Source: Dillenia suffruticosa
Lineage: Eukaryota; Streptophyta; Magnoliopsida; Dilleniales; Dilleniaceae
NCBI GenBank assembly: GCA_033439265.1
Contig: JAVTVX010000019.1
Span: forward strand, 5,153,501-5,217,500
Direction of reading: 5' to 3'
DNA length: 64,000 nucleotides
Translations under genes and position numbers: made by a program
Notes under the pieces: model-generated
The model's database searches: none
What the model saw: the letters and a program-made list of their open reading frames with translations, nothing else
What the model was told of the DNA's origin: nothing
Shown: in pieces, positions 45,746-59,025 of the stretch
Layout: the number at the start of each line of letters is the position of its first letter
Position numbering within the stretch: the stretch's first letter is position 1

Positions 45746-46526
45746 AATCTCTCAACATGCACTTTTTTCAGGTTGTGTTCAAATTGATCATCTAGATGGT
45801 TGAGGAAACCAAGTTTACAGTTCTTATATGCTTTGAAACTTGTTATTGATGAAGTCAGCATGATTGGCACTAGAGCCATCAATACGGGTCGAGCATGAAA
45901 AGATGGCCCATCCAATTTGTAGATAAGGGATGGGATGATCCCTGAAATCAATGCCCTTATAATATAATATGGGTGGGCCGGTTTCAAAGATCTCGTGGGC
46001 CGGGACAAGCCTATCCCATTGGGCCTAGAAAAAGGGGGTATAGGGCTTTGGGGTCAATCGTACAAAACGTATTTCACTGTGTAGTTCTCTCTTCTCCCTC
46101 TCTTCTTCCCTCCTCTCTGCTCTAGTACTTGATCGAAGATATTCGTGGTAACAATCTCTCCTCGAATGGATGACAGCAATCAAATCTTTCCTTCTCTTTC
46201 TATACTTCCATAACGTGATCGGAGATAGTCACAGATATAGTCAAACGTCAAGGAGATTGAACCTTGAAGATGATTAATCATGAGATAAGCTTTCTCTCTA
46301 TCTCTCTTCCCCGATAGACATGTCGCCATACTAACTAGTTATCTGATGTTTATTTTAATTGGACTTTTTGCACAAATCTACATAGCTTTTTGCTTTGTTA
46401 AGGAATATGACCCAAGCTAATCAAGGTGAGAGCATCTAATGCTACCTATGTTAGAATTTTTGAATTCAATGCCAAGTGAATCCAATTAAATAAGAAAAAC
46501 ATAACTAAAAGAGATTAAATATGGTA
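45746..46526. other. Unassigned interval between array and solo LTR H
   Basis: About 780 bp. A 97-codon frame on the - strand (45715-46008) starts in the shared flank and has no domain I recognise. GGGCC/GGCCC-rich words (45900-46025) and a CT-rich stretch (46080-46125) are present. I see no convincing gene or element ends. Confidence 0.5.
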
Positions 46527-47539
46527 TGTCACGCCTCAAATCCAACCCTCGCCGGGGCTTCATCGGCGACGGACCACCTGGTTCTCACCTGGGCTAGTCA
46601 CTTATTAAAATAGTTGATCTTTTATTTATTTAAATCTCTATATTTTACAAAAGTTTTCTATACATGATAAAACAGCAGAGTTTCTATACTAGAGAGGTTA
46701 TCAGTAACCAAGCTGTCTCTATCCATCTATCTAATCCTCCTTGACCTTTGTTCCTGCAGGATCTAAAAGTAATTTTTGGTGTGAGCTCGATTGTCCAGTG
46801 AGATCCGTGTGTGCATGTGTGGAAAACTTTTATTGTCAAATCGTACAATAAAATTTTCATATTAAAATCTTGTGAAAACTTTCAATTCAGCAATAACATG
46901 TACAAAACAATAATAACTGTAACACATAACAATTTAGACAGTTCAATTTCATCTTATCTCTCCATTGTAAGGATAGTCTTCTTATTCCTCCCACAAGTTC
47001 CATTTCTGAAAAGGCTTATCACTCTCTCCTGTATTAAGTGGACAAACCTCCTATCCACATTAATGGGGTTCTACCAGTATTCATTTTGACATTCGACAAA
47101 GTCTTTACTTGCTCGAACTATCGTCACATATACCGACTTTATATAACAATCACAAACACATACATTGATGTAACAGTAGGAAATCATTGCAATTGTAGTA
47201 AATCATGATTGCAGTAAAAAATCATGATAGCAGTAGAAAATCACAGTAGTTATACATAAAAATATATGAATACAAAGAACACTCACCTCAAAGAGCTAAC
47301 TAAGATCTTTAACTAGTTTACTTTTTCCCTTTTACTCTTTTCTCTCTTCTTTCCTTTCTTTCTCTTCTTTTCTCTTTCTATCTCTTTCTATCTCTTTCTT
47401 TCTTCCTTTTTCTTTCTTGTTCTCTCCTTCCCTCTTTCCTCAGGGTTTGCTTGTGATTTGGAATAGGAAGGGGAGAGGGGTATTTATAGGTATTGGAAAA
47501 TGATGAATCATCATCTCTTTTCATGGATTGTGGACATGT

Positions 47540-48010
47540 ATAAGATATGTGTCAAGTGGATAAATGAGATAAAATACAAATTGACAACTTAAATGACACT
47601 TGTCTGGACATGTGTCAAATGGTGAAATGAGAAAATATGCACTTGACAGGTGTCCGAATATGTGTCATGTGAATAGAAGATGTCAAATGCAAATTGACTA
47701 CTTCAAGTGACATATATTCATCACATTTATGGAATTGACATATGTCCGAATATGTGTCATGTGGATAGAGGATAACAAATGCAAATGACTACTTCAAGTG
47801 ACACATATTCATCACATTTATGGAATTGACATATGTCTGAATATGTGTCATGTGGATAGAGGAGGTAAAATGCAAATTGACTACTTAAAATGACATATGT
47901 CAAGTGGATGGAGAAAGTAAAATACAAATTGACAACCTAAAGTAACACTTGTCTAGACATGTGTCAAATGGATAAAGAAGGATGAAAGCAAATTGACTAC
48001 TTAAAATGAC
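47540..48010. repeat. Direct repeats around GAATATGTGTCATGTGGATA in solo LTR H
   Basis: Two near-identical copies with a period of about 91 bp (about 47687-47775 and 47778-47865), flanked by shorter diverged copies with GACATGTGTCAAATGGATA and CAAATTGACTACTT words. Confidence 0.8.
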
Positions 48011-48209
48011 ACAAATTCATCACAAGGTCGGCGGAAGCTTATCCATTGGTGTATGGTTGGTTGTTGGTCGGTGCATGCTTTTGTGATGTGTCTAGATTTT
48101 AGGTATTCAGCACTGGTTAATTGTTTTAAGTACTTATTTCCTTCTAATATCATTTAAATGAATGTATTTATGTTATTTTAGAATTATACGTAAACAAAAA
48201 AATATCTAC

Positions 48210-48520
48210 AATTTGGAAGCTTTCTATAGAAGCCTTATAAAACTTTTGAGGGAAGCTTGTCATACGAAATTTCCAATGAAGCATCGAGAAACATATGAAA
48301 GAAGCCTCAAGAAGCTTATGAGAAAAGTATCGAGAAGCTTACAAGTGAAACTTAGTGTGTATCCCGAGATAAAGTTTATAGATGAAGCTTTAGGGGTGGT
48401 TTTTTAGAAAAGTCTCAAATAGCTTCCAAGAGAAGCTTCAAAAGGCTTCTGAGAGAAGCTTCAAGGATGGCTTCTGAGAGAATCTTCAAATAGCTTCTAA
48501 GAAAAGCTTTATTAAGCTTA
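48210..48520. repeat. AAGCTTC-rich degenerate repeat in solo LTR H
   Basis: Repeated GAAGCTTCTGAGAGAAGCTT-like words about every 28-32 bp, often self-complementary around AAGCTT. An 81-codon frame here (48162-48407) is a by-product of the repeat. Confidence 0.75.
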
Positions 48521-48981
48521 TTTCTTACAAGTAAATTTTGGGTATGTGACATAGTACAAAATGAAAGTCTTTTGAATTGGGAATGCATGTGATTGGAATT
48601 TTGCGGTCCATACAAATCTTGACCATATTCTCATATTTTTCCATTTTGGGTTGGTTTAAATTCTTCTCTAATGTATCTAGCATTAATTTCCGATAACAAT
48701 TGAGAGGTTTGAATGTTGAGTGATAGTCCATAACTATAACAACCCCTTCTTGAAGCAGAGGATCCCTAAATTCAAAATTCAAGAATGTACACTATTTATT
48801 GAGTCAATTTGAGAGTTTAAAAAAGATTCTATATATCCAAGAATCATTTTGATGTTTTTACAGTTGTTAGAGGTGAAAAACAAGAGCATGGCCAAGGGTA
48901 ATCTTCTTTTCGCTTTCACTTTATTTTGTCTCAATTTTTGTTTTAGAAGAATGCATTAAGACTATCATGCATTCTAACATA

Positions 48982-48994
48982 TGGTATCAGAGCC
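48982..48994 (+). other. Primer-binding site of copia element E
   Basis: TGGTATCAGAGCC, complementary to initiator Met tRNA, 2 nt after the LTR end CTAACA. Fixes the element's orientation as +. Confidence 0.85.
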
Positions 48995-50440
48995 AATTTT
49001 TACTTTCTTAAGAATTTTTGACAAATATTAAAAATTTTTCTTTTCGGATTTTTCCCAAATTTCACCAAAATAATCATTTTTTTCAAACAATGGATATTAG
49101 AAATGGATTTGGCATGAAGTTTCACACAATTGGTGTTTTCAAAACTCAATTTTGGTCGCTTTTGGAGTTTTCGGTGAGTCTCTGGCATGGGAAGCCCAAG
49201 GCGTCAGGTCAAGACCTTTAGGGGTCTTTACGGATGAAAAAGTTCTAGAATTAAGTATGAATGGAAATTGTTCATTCTAACAACACACGTGGAAAATGTA
49301 TAACGACTCCAAAAATTCAGATTTACTCCTTTTCGGTACTTGGGCTTGGTACTTAGTTGTTGGGCTAGGTACAATATTGCAGGTACATTTAATGAGTTGA
49401 GAAATAATTTTAAAAAAAAATCCCCATGAACTTTAAAAAATGTGGTTTTATCCATAACCTTTCACTAATTTCACAATTTCCCAAAATGTTTTAATTGTGG
49501 CAATCTGACTCCTGTAACATTTTTCAAAAGGTTCGATAAACTTTAAAAGCTTTCATATTGGTCCTTTGGATTAAAAAAAATGAATTTTTTATGCATAAGT
49601 TTTTTTTTTTTGGTAATTTTTACATAAAGACAAATACAAAATTAGTAAAATACTTTTATTAATGCATGAAAATTTTTTGGAATAAATTTTTGTATATAAG
49701 GGCAAGAACAAAATTGACAAGATGCATAAAATATAATTATTTTAAAATTAAATTTCATACATTTTATATGGTACAAGCATATCACAAAATATTTAAGTGG
49801 TCAATATAATTTTTAATTAATTAGGATATAACCATAGCAACCATAATTATAATATTAATTATATTTTAGGATATAAATGATCACATTAAAACGGGATATT
49901 GGCCATAATAGTTATTTTTGTATAATAAATCTCAAACCACAAGAATTTTTATTACATGAAAATAATAAAATTAACGATAGCACTACAAGATAGCTATTTT
50001 TATATGGTAATCTGTTTGATATTAAATTTTCTTTTCTATGAAATACTATGAGTGCAGTTGATCTAGTGCATATCTAAGAAGGTTCTATCAAAAAGACAAG
50101 GATAAATTTAAAACTGAATAGTTTTTAAGTGGTCCCATGTAATCCACCACTTACCCTAGAACCTACCTCATGCATTAGTGGGATCATCTTATAAGAGCTA
50201 GTAGAAAAGGATAAAGTGATCAGAGACAAATTAACTATACGGTAATTTCCTAATTAGCCTATAGACATTCGGAAATGAGTTAGTTTAGGAATTTTATCAC
50301 AAGGTTAAATAAATATAATTGAATTATAAATTTAGCCTGTATGCAGTTTCGATGTCATAGATTTATGCATAATATATTTGTATTCGTAAACATATTTAAA
50401 AAGACACATATTAAGTTGGTAAAATGTTTTATTTATTTTG
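48995..50440 (+). other. AT-rich leader of copia element E
   Basis: About 1.45 kb between PBS and gag with no domain I recognise, very AT-rich from 49560 to 50420. It is long for a copia leader, so it may include an unrecognised insertion. Confidence 0.5.
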
Positions 50441-51035
50441 CAGTATCCAAATCATAGATCTCAACTCTGACTTTCAAGAATTGAATGGGGGAACTATAAG
50501 TAGTGGAGGGAAATAGTTCTTCTCCATTTGGATTATTTAGACATTACTATGCTATACGGAAGGATGAACCACTTTCGATGACCGATACTAACTCTGTAGA
50601 CGAAAAGACACTTTATGAAAAGTGGGAGTAATCTAATCTCCAAAAAACCATTTTCAAAAAGAACAAAATTTCAACCCGTATCTGTAGCTTAGTCAATTAG
50701 TATACCAATATCTATGCTCTTCTTAAAACTACAGATGAACAATCCCGAGCATCGGAGAAGTTTTGATTAGCACCCTCGTCATGCAGTTCTCAGCCCTAAG
50801 GTTCACTACTGTCCAAGGTGTGCATGAGCACATCATGCGGATGCGGGACATTGTGACTCAATTAAAGAACTTGGAGGTTGAAATGTTCGAGTCTTTCCTT
50901 ATACACTTTATTTCAACATTCTCTCATAACCCTATAGTCCTTTTAAAATCTCCTACAACACACATAAAGAGAAATACTCTATCAATGAATTGATGACCAT
51001 ATGTATACATGAGTAGGGTAGGTTGCTTATGAAAA
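50440..51035 (+). pseudogene. gag region of copia element E
   Basis: Copia-type gag: a YAIRKDEPLSMTDTN block, an EKTLYEKWE block, an LVMQFSALRFTTVQGVHEHI block (50763-50993), MRDIVTQLKNLEVEMFES and an ELMTICIHE-like end. Fossil. Confidence 0.8.
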
Positions 51036-51070
51036 TGGCATTATTTTTACATACAAATGTCGTTGGAAAA

Positions 51071-53795
51071 TGTCGCGCCCCAACCCTCGAGTCAAGCACG
51101 CAATAATCGTTGCATTATCTCAGTATACGGACAAATCTACCCATATACCGGGACAACGCAAGGCATTCCACCTATTCAAACCTGTTTTCAAAACCATTTA
51201 AAATCTACAAAGAACCAACCCGGTCCATCCAATCTCAATAGCATGCATGAGGCCAATTCGATCATTCCAAATTCCAATGCATGCTTTAAACCAATACAGT
51301 CAACAATTAATTTTAAAAATATTTTCAAAATTCACAATAAAAGTACAAATATCTCATATAAACAAAAATAAGTTCGCAAAAATAAATTTAACATCATTTA
51401 TAAGATTCCAAATGGTCTAAGAGTAGATTCCACCAATACTTTCCCAAAAAAAATAATAATAAAGCAAGTATCAATCGAATCGAAACCAAATAAAAGTACA
51501 AAATTCTCCTTGTATGGTTTTTACTACCTTAATCCCAAAAATAGAAGTTACACCAACAATACCTATCAATGATAAGCAAAAACACTTCTCCAATCATTCC
51601 AAATGAAGTCTTCCGTCAAAATTTTGTCTGAAAATATGAAAGAGATGAGTGAGTACTATAAATACTCAGTTAGTGGTGTGCAATGGCATAATTGTGCAAT
51701 AAGTGAGGGGTGAGTATAGGGAAGTCAAAAACACATACGTCATAAATAACTCATTTCATAAGAAATAGGTTAAGCAAATTAGAATAATTTCAAATAAACA
51801 CATGCATCCACAGACTTTAGACTTTCCAAAAATCACGGGATTTCTCTAAAGAAAACACTTCCACCAAGGTTTGGCCTAACCCAAGTAGAAGCCCGCCAAG
51901 GGGTTTGTAATCCACTTATTTCAAAATACTATATCCCCCTACTTGGCGTTGACTCTACCTTACCGGGGTGCATCGAGATATAGCACAACTTCGGCAAAGG
52001 GAGCCACGTTTGCCTCCCCGCTTATCCAACCCCATCCACATTCTGTGTTCCATGTTTCAACAAACAATTCTTAAAATCATACAAAAGTATTCATGAATCA
52101 AATAACCAACATATGACACACATTCATTTATAAATACAATTGATGCATATGTGATTCAAATTTTCATTTCAGATATCACACAATCACAAAAATTTATATA
52201 AAAGATATAAAATCATTCAAAATCATTTATTAAAGAATTTAAAATAATTTGCTCATTTAAAAACACAACGAGCCATCCACTCATCTCTTGGAAAGGTAAT
52301 CACTCACAATTTCAAGCCAAATTAAATCTAACCTCTCCTTTTTCGAATTTTTTAACCTAGGACATTGAGTACCAAATAAATCAATAAATTATGAATCAAC
52401 ATTTGGCTAATTTGTTTTTCCTCAATGTTCCAAAATTTTAATTTCTAATAAATTTTTAGCAAAAGATATCTTAGAAAAGGGCTATATTTTGAACTACAAT
52501 CCTTGGATTGCAATAATTCCAATTTTTACTTAAAAATTAAATATAAAACTATGACTTTTATGTTCATGACTCAAGTTAGTTCTAATCACTACACATCTCG
52601 AATTTAAGTGATTTTTGTCTCAAATTAAAGATAAAATATAGATTTATAACTTTTATGTTAAAAAGTTAGCCTAACTTTGCCTCAAAGACAGCTCAAATCT
52701 ACAAAAAAAATCACGTTCAGAACAGGATAGGAAGCAGGGGATTCTACAAAACTTGTTATCTTAAAAAATTCAACAAAAATTCAATTCTCAACGAAACACC
52801 TATGCAATATGTCATTTAAAGCTCTAGGAGTCTAGTTTCATGAGAACAAAGCCACATTTGAATTGCCTATATGCAAAAGGAGTTATGATGGTAAGATAAC
52901 AGCATGCACAAGTCGTCCCCTTTGCAGAAAAATCAAAGTTTCAATTAGACTTCACTTTTCTCCATTATTCTAAGTTCAAATCATCTATCAATGCTTTACT
53001 TATATAATTATATAATTTTCATTCATTCCAAACCCTAAACCCAATATTTTATAACCCTAGTCTAGGTTTCCCAAATTTAATTGCATCAATTTCAACAAAA
53101 TCTTCAAATTTATGGAACAAGAAAGTAAACCCAAGTTAATATGGAAAAATTACCTAAATTTTCGTCATCAATTTCACCTCCAAACCAAGCCACCACCATA
53201 CCCTAACCATCATGCTTCTTGGGGGAAAGAGAGAGAGATAGTGTTCTTGTGCACTTCAAGAAATTGATCTAGAATATAAAGCATGTAAATGCATCCTTAC
53301 ATAGTAAGGAACAGTAGGTATTCATTAATTTTTAGGAAGGGTTAAAGATTCTAATTTATTACCTCTCATGAATATGAAGATCCTATGCTGGAAATTTTAT
53401 AGAAAACTGTGATTTTGGTGCCTTTTGTGCTTCCTTTGCTCCTTGATTTGCTTGGATTTTGGAGTGAACTCAAGGCTTGACGTTGGACTGGTGTGGGAGC
53501 AAGACAGAAGAGTGTAATTTATTACCTCTCATGAACTCAAGGCTTGGATTTTGGAGTGAACTCAAAGCTCATGTGTAATTCGATTTTGGGAGAAGACAGA
53601 AGAGTGTTTTATGTTATTAAACAAATTTTTGCTCACTTATTTCAAAAATGCCCCTAACTTGAAGTGTTTGACTTGGATTTTTTGGTAATTTGACTCAATT
53701 AAAGTGAGATTAAATGGATTTCCTTTGGATAAATGGGTACACATGGGTCTTGGGTCAGTTGGATGAAAAATTAGGCATTTTTTTTAAGCATTATA
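51071..53795 (-). repeat. Left LTR of element D
   Basis: 2.7 kb, TGTCGCGCC...GCATTATA. AT-rich throughout, without the GC-rich block of A and B. Near 52800-52870 it has the antisense of the CTCATGAAACTAGACT block that also occurs in solo LTR C. Confidence 0.87.
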
Positions 53796-53879
53796 ATACT
53801 TAATCCCCTAAAAAGAAATTTCGTTCTCGAAATTTAAAAGAAAATTATACATAAAAGAGGTGGGGGTATTGTTTCTACA

Positions 53880-54260
53880 TAGTACCCTCGGGTTCCCAAG
53901 TCTCTTCCTCTATTTGGTTACTTCTCTATAATACCCTGACCATAGGGATTTGTTTACTTCTTAATTGTTTGGTCTATGATCAATGATCTTTATTGGTCGT
54001 ACCTTGAAACTCAAATTTTCATTAAACTATACTAAAGGAGCTTCCAATACATATGAAGGATTCGCTAAGTGCTTTTTCCACATTGAGATGTGAAAAGTAT
54101 CGTGGATCCTCTACAATTCCGGCAGCAAGTCTAACCGGTTTGCCACTTGTCCAATCCTTTCAAGGATTTTGAAGTAACCGATGTATTGAGGGTTTAACTT
54201 TCCTTATTTCTAAAATCGAATTATTCCCTTTCAATGAGAGACCTTCAAAAACACCTTATC
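53880..54260 (-). pseudogene. Integrase C-terminus and chromodomain-like tail of element D
   Basis: GPY/F-type and chromodomain-like remnants on the - strand next to the left LTR, followed by CCCCTAAAAAGAAATTTCG on the + strand, the polypurine side. Confidence 0.6.
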
Positions 54261-55200
54261 TCCTACTTCGAATTCCAAAGGTCTTCTCCTCTCGTTTGTC
54301 GATCTTGAGCCACCTTTATCCTTTCATGAATCAGCTTCACCTTTTCTTTAGTGGCCTCGATCAATTTTATACTTTCAATTTTTCTCTCTCCAACCTCGTC
54401 CCAACATAATGGAATCCAGCACTTCCTTTCGTAAAGAGCTTCATAAGGAGGCATCCCTATGTTAACTTGATAGCTGTTATTATAGGCGAATTCAACCAAA
54501 GAAAGGTGTCAGTCCTAACTTCCCTGGAAATCCAAGACACACACCCTCAACATGTCCTCTAAAGTCTGAATTGTACGCTCCGATTGTCCATTGGTCTGAG
54601 GATGGAAAGTAGTACTAAATTTCAGCTTAGTCTGTAAGGACTCTTGTAGTTTAGGCTAAAATGTAGAAATAAATCGAGAATCTCAGTCTTATACAATGGA
54701 TACCGAAACACCGTGAAGTCTCACGATCTTGTCAATAAATAACTTAGCCAATCTTTCCAAAGAATAGGTGTTCTGAATTAGCAAAAAATGAGCCAACTTG
54801 GTGAGATGGTCCACAATCACCCGAATAGCATCGTGACATCTTGAAATATGTGGCAAGCCCATAATGAAATCCATAGTAATATGTTCCCACATCTATTTGA
54901 GAATCGACAGTGGTTGGAGGACACTGACTGGCCTCTAGTGTTCAACTTTGACTTGTTGGCACACTATACATCTAGCAACAAACTCAGCTATCTCTTTATT
55001 CAATCTGGCTACCAATATGATTCCTTGATAGTTCGGTATATCTTAGTACTCCCCAGATGTATAGCATAAGCCAAGAAATGAACCTTTTTAAGTATGGCCT
55101 TTCGGACATCCTCATCCTTCGGGATACATATGCGTTTCCCATAAGTTACAAGTTCATCTTCCCGAATCTAAAACTCACCACATTTCCCTTTTAAAACCTT
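54260..55200 (-). pseudogene. Integrase region of element D
   Basis: Zinc-binding part near 54950-55100, catalytic core (MWEHITMDFIMGLPHI, DKIVRLHGVSVSIV; 54689-54892), and a later block [20 protein letters not shown] (54263-54499). Typical chromovirus integrase, broken. Confidence 0.82.
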
Positions 55201-55283
55201 CTTCACTATGCCCTTCAGTTCCTAATCGGTCGCTTGAAACTCCCGAATGCGGTCTATCAAAATAAGCCTCACCATAAACTTGG

Positions 55284-55800
55284 CTAATAAAGCACCTTGA
55301 TCACCTTAGCAAATATGGCATGAAGTCCAACCAAATAAGAGAGATAGGAACTCTCTTGATTTGCCAAAATTGAAGACTTGCGACTTAAAGAATCTACAAC
55401 AATATTCGCCTTCACAGGGTGATAATTAATTACCAAATCATAATTTTTAATTAGTTCCAACCACCTCTGCTGCCTCAAGTTTAACTCCTTTTGAGTGAGC
55501 AAGTATTTTAGACTTTTGTGATCGATAAAGATTTTGCATGTAACCCTATAAAAATAATGCCATAAAATCTTTAAAGCAAAGACAATGGCAGCTTGCTCCA
55601 AATCATAAGTAGGGTAATTCACTTCATGTTTCTTTAATTAATGAGAGACATAAGCAATTACCCTATCGTTTTGCTTCAACACACACCCTAGTCTTTACTT
55701 GCTAGCATCACTATATACCACAAAATCACCACCGTTGCTAGTAGGAAGAGCAAGGATAGGGGCGGAGGTCATTCTTCGCTTAAACTCTTGAAAACTACCA
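55284..55800 (-). pseudogene. RNase H domain of element D
   Basis: Blocks [60 protein letters not shown] and [20 protein letters not shown] are readable. Confidence 0.85.
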
Positions 55801-56620
55801 TTACACATTTCATCCCATTCAAACTTGACTCTCTTTCGAGTCAAATTAGTCATTGGAACTGCTATTTTCGAGAATTCTTCTACGAATTTTCGATAATACC
55901 CTGTTAATCCGAGGAAACTTCTCACCTTAGTGACATTCTTAGGCTGCTCCCACTTCAGAATGGTTTCTATCTTCTTTGGATCTATAAAAATCCCATCTTT
56001 GAAAACCACATGTCCCAAAAACCCAATCTCTCTTAGCCAAAACTCGTATTTGGAGAACTTGGCATACAACTCCTTCTCCCTAAGAGTTTGCAATATGGTT
56101 CAGAGATGTTTGGAATCTTCTTCATCACTCTTGGAATATACCAAGATGTCATCGATGAAAACTATGACAAATTTATTGAGATAAGGATGAAACACTCGAT
56201 TCGTAAGATCCATGAAGACTGCAAGAGGATTCATCAACCCAAAGGGCATTACCAGAAATTCATAGTATCTATACCGCATCCTAAATGCAGTCTTATATAC
56301 ATCATCACCCTTGATTCTCAATTGATGATAACCCAATCTCAAATCTATCTTTGAGAACATACTAGCCCCTTGAAGTTGATCAAAAAGATCATCAATCCTC
56401 GGGAGAGGATACTTGTTCTTGATTGTTGTCTTATTGAGTTGTCAATAATCAATACATAACCAAAGGGTTCCGTCCTTCTTCTTCACAAACAGAACCAGAG
56501 CACCCCAAGGCAAAGTACTCGGCCTGATGAACCCTTTGTCCAATAACTCTTGGAGCTGAACCTTTAACTCTTTTAACTCTGCGGGTGCCATTCGATAGGA
56601 AGGAATTGAGATTGGAGCAG
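55800..56620 (-). pseudogene. Reverse transcriptase of element D
   Basis: [32 protein letters not shown], the catalytic [34 protein letters not shown] and [20 protein letters not shown] are readable over 55695-56360. Confidence 0.87.
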
Positions 56621-57140
56621 GTCGGGAATTAAATCAATAGAGAAGTCAACATCTAGATTAGAACTTCCTACCGTGATGTCAATAATGTGAGCTAAATAAG
56701 CTTTGCATCCTTTATACACTAATCTCCGTGCTTCAAGTGCTAAAATTACACAGCTCGGCAAGACTCACCGCTTACCATAGAACACTAGCGGAGGACTTTC
56801 CGGTCTACGGAATTCCACTTCCTTAGTGAAACAGTTTACTGAAACTCTATGAAGGCAGAGCCAATCCATACCTAGCATGACATCAAAATCTTTCATCTCC
56901 AACGGAATCAAGTCCGCTTCGAGAGTTATCTTACGGACCTTTACTTCACAATTCTTATATACCGAATCCTTAATTAGCTATTCTCTCAAAGGGGTATAAC
57001 CAACAATTCTTCAACAAGTGGAGTTAAAGGTCTATCAGAATGCCTAACAAATTCCGTACTCACAAATGAAATATTACACCTCGTATCTATTAGTACACAA
57101 GCATCTACCCCAAAGATTTTCATCGTACTGATCAATATAG
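56620..57140 (-). pseudogene. Protease region of element D
   Basis: Between gag and RT. The linker block PSCVILALEARRLVYKGCKA and upstream protease-type words (LVDTRC-like near 57090) are visible. Decayed. Confidence 0.6.
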
Positions 57141-57389
57141 ACCATAAACAAAATTATTAGTCAACTCACAAATTTATCATTCGTATATAGCCCTCTATGA
57201 TATTCCGTTGAATTACATAATCATGATCAATTCATATATCTACCTATTATAGAAATTCACCCTCTAACATAATTATAATATCATACGAATGATCATAAAC
57301 AAAATCATATCATTGACATTCGTCAAATCATAATAATAACCATCTATATCATATTTTAAATTAGCTAGTTCAAGTTCCAAAGTGGTTTA

Positions 57390-58757
57390 CCTATAACCAC
57401 ATCCGGATTGGCTTGGGTTTCTTCATTGGTCATAGCATAGATTCTTGCCTGAGATCTAAACTAGGGACGTTGAGCGAGGGTGGCTACGGTATTGCTTCCT
57501 GTGCCCGTCTTAGGAGTAACACTGGTAGAAGGTGTCGTAGTAATAGCCTGGTCTTTTTTGGAACCACTAGGAGGTCCTCAAAATTGATGACTTCCTTGCC
57601 CTTCTACATTCAACTCCAAGCAAGCATATCGGAGGATACCCTCCTTCCCGCAATGATAACATCTTTTAGGTCCCCTACACGGACCCAAATGGCATCCCTT
57701 GGAATTTGGGAAAAATTCTCCTCTACCACCTCTTTGTCTTACTCCCATACCAACAGTTCAGCTGGGAGCATCTATCTTGAAAGCTAATTGGATTTGGGGA
57801 GAGCTAACAATTCTGAAACGGATCCACCACTATAAGAGCCCGTATTTCTATTTTTCTTAGAACTTTGTCCTGGAATGAAACAACTCGACCTCTTTCTCTT
57901 CCCATGGTGTTCTCTAACTTTGCTTTTCTCTATCACCATTTTCTCGGCCCTTCAAGCCTAGTCTAGGACATCTTGGAATGTATGCCATTTAATGATAGAC
58001 ATTTTCTCTCTTATGCTCAAATTCAATCCTGATTCAAATTTTGCACATAGAGACTTTTTGGAATTTATAAACTCTGGAACATAAGTGGCAAGTTCCCTCA
58101 GTTTGCCTCATATTCAGACACTGTCTTGTTTCCTTGAGCAAGCTTGAAGAATTCCTCTCTCTTTTGGTCCCTATAAAACCGTGTATAATGTTACTCCTCA
58201 AAAGCTCTGAGGAACTCTCTCCATGTTGGTGGTAAAGTCGCTCTAGCCTTCACATTTTCCCACCACGTCCTAGCACCCTTATCCAATAAGTTCACTGCCA
58301 TCCACAATTTTGTCTCATCATCTAGCCTCATGTCGGTGACAGTCTCTTGAATTCGGTCAATCCACTCCTTGGTCACGGAAGCATCACACGTGTCGGAGAA
58401 TGTCTCACATCCAAGTTGTCTTGTCTCTTTGATTAGTTTTGACAACTCAATTGTAGGACAATCGATTGATGCAACAACCGGAGGAGTAGGTGCTATGGGA
58501 ACACTAGGTGCAACTGCCAACATAGGAGCAAAAACTGGCAGAGGAGCTGAAATTGGATTCGAAGTTTGGTACTTGCTCCATAAATACTCCACCACTCCAT
58601 CACTTGCTAGAGGGTGGCTATGGGAAGAGCAAGAATCTCGATTGAAGGGGCTGGGTGTGTAGACACTGACGAAGGTAGAGCATGTGAGGATGACTCATCA
58701 TCATGCTCTTGAAGAGGAATTTTGCTCACATTCCTCGTCCTTCTACGTGGAGTTATG
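57390..58757 (-). pseudogene. gag region of element D
   Basis: Starts near 58757 (ITPRRRTRNVSKIPLQEHDD). The gag domain has KETRQLGCETFSDTCDASVT, KEWIDRIQETVTDM and ARTWWENVKARA; zinc knuckle CYHCGKEGILRYAC near 57620-57665. Same organisation as the gags of A and B. Confidence 0.8.
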
Positions 58758-59005
58758 ATTATCTACAAAAGAAAAGTGATGTTTAGCACACAGGGTTAAG
58801 TGAGAAACTAATTACTTAACCCCTGAAAAATGATGCTCCTAGTTCCCTAAGAATCCATGGAAGACTTTTGTACATCTTTCGAAAAATCCCTTCTTTTTTT
58901 TTTAAGATCTGTATTTCAGTAGAAAAGCGTTCTTAATACTTTTGAAAAACCATAGGGGACATTTGGAGACATTTCAAAATTTCAAACATTTTAAAAATCG
59001 ACCTG

Positions 59006-59018
59006 GACTCTGATACCA
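59006..59018 (-). other. Primer-binding site of element D
   Basis: TGGTATCAGAGTC on the - strand, 7 nt from the right LTR. Confidence 0.82.
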
Positions 59019-59025
59019 ATAAAGT

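Larger units (their letters stand above)
46527..48551. mobile_element. Solo LTR H (same family as G)
   Basis: 2025 bp, TGTCACGCC...GGGTATGTGACA, flanked by TGGTA (46522-46526) and TAGTA (48552-48556), one mismatch. The first 300 bp and the CT-rich tract (47320-47440) match G (for instance TATACTAGAGAGGTTA). Longer than G because of internal repeats at 47540-48010 and 48210-48520. Not recognisably coding. Confidence 0.78.

Noticed and set aside
45715-46008. 97-codon frame on the - strand
   Set aside because: Begins in the repeat flank of the array, no domain recognised, no conserved neighbour.
48162-48782. Frames of 66 to 85 codons near the end of solo LTR H and start of copia E
   Set aside because: By-products of the AAGCTTC repeat and of LTR sequence.
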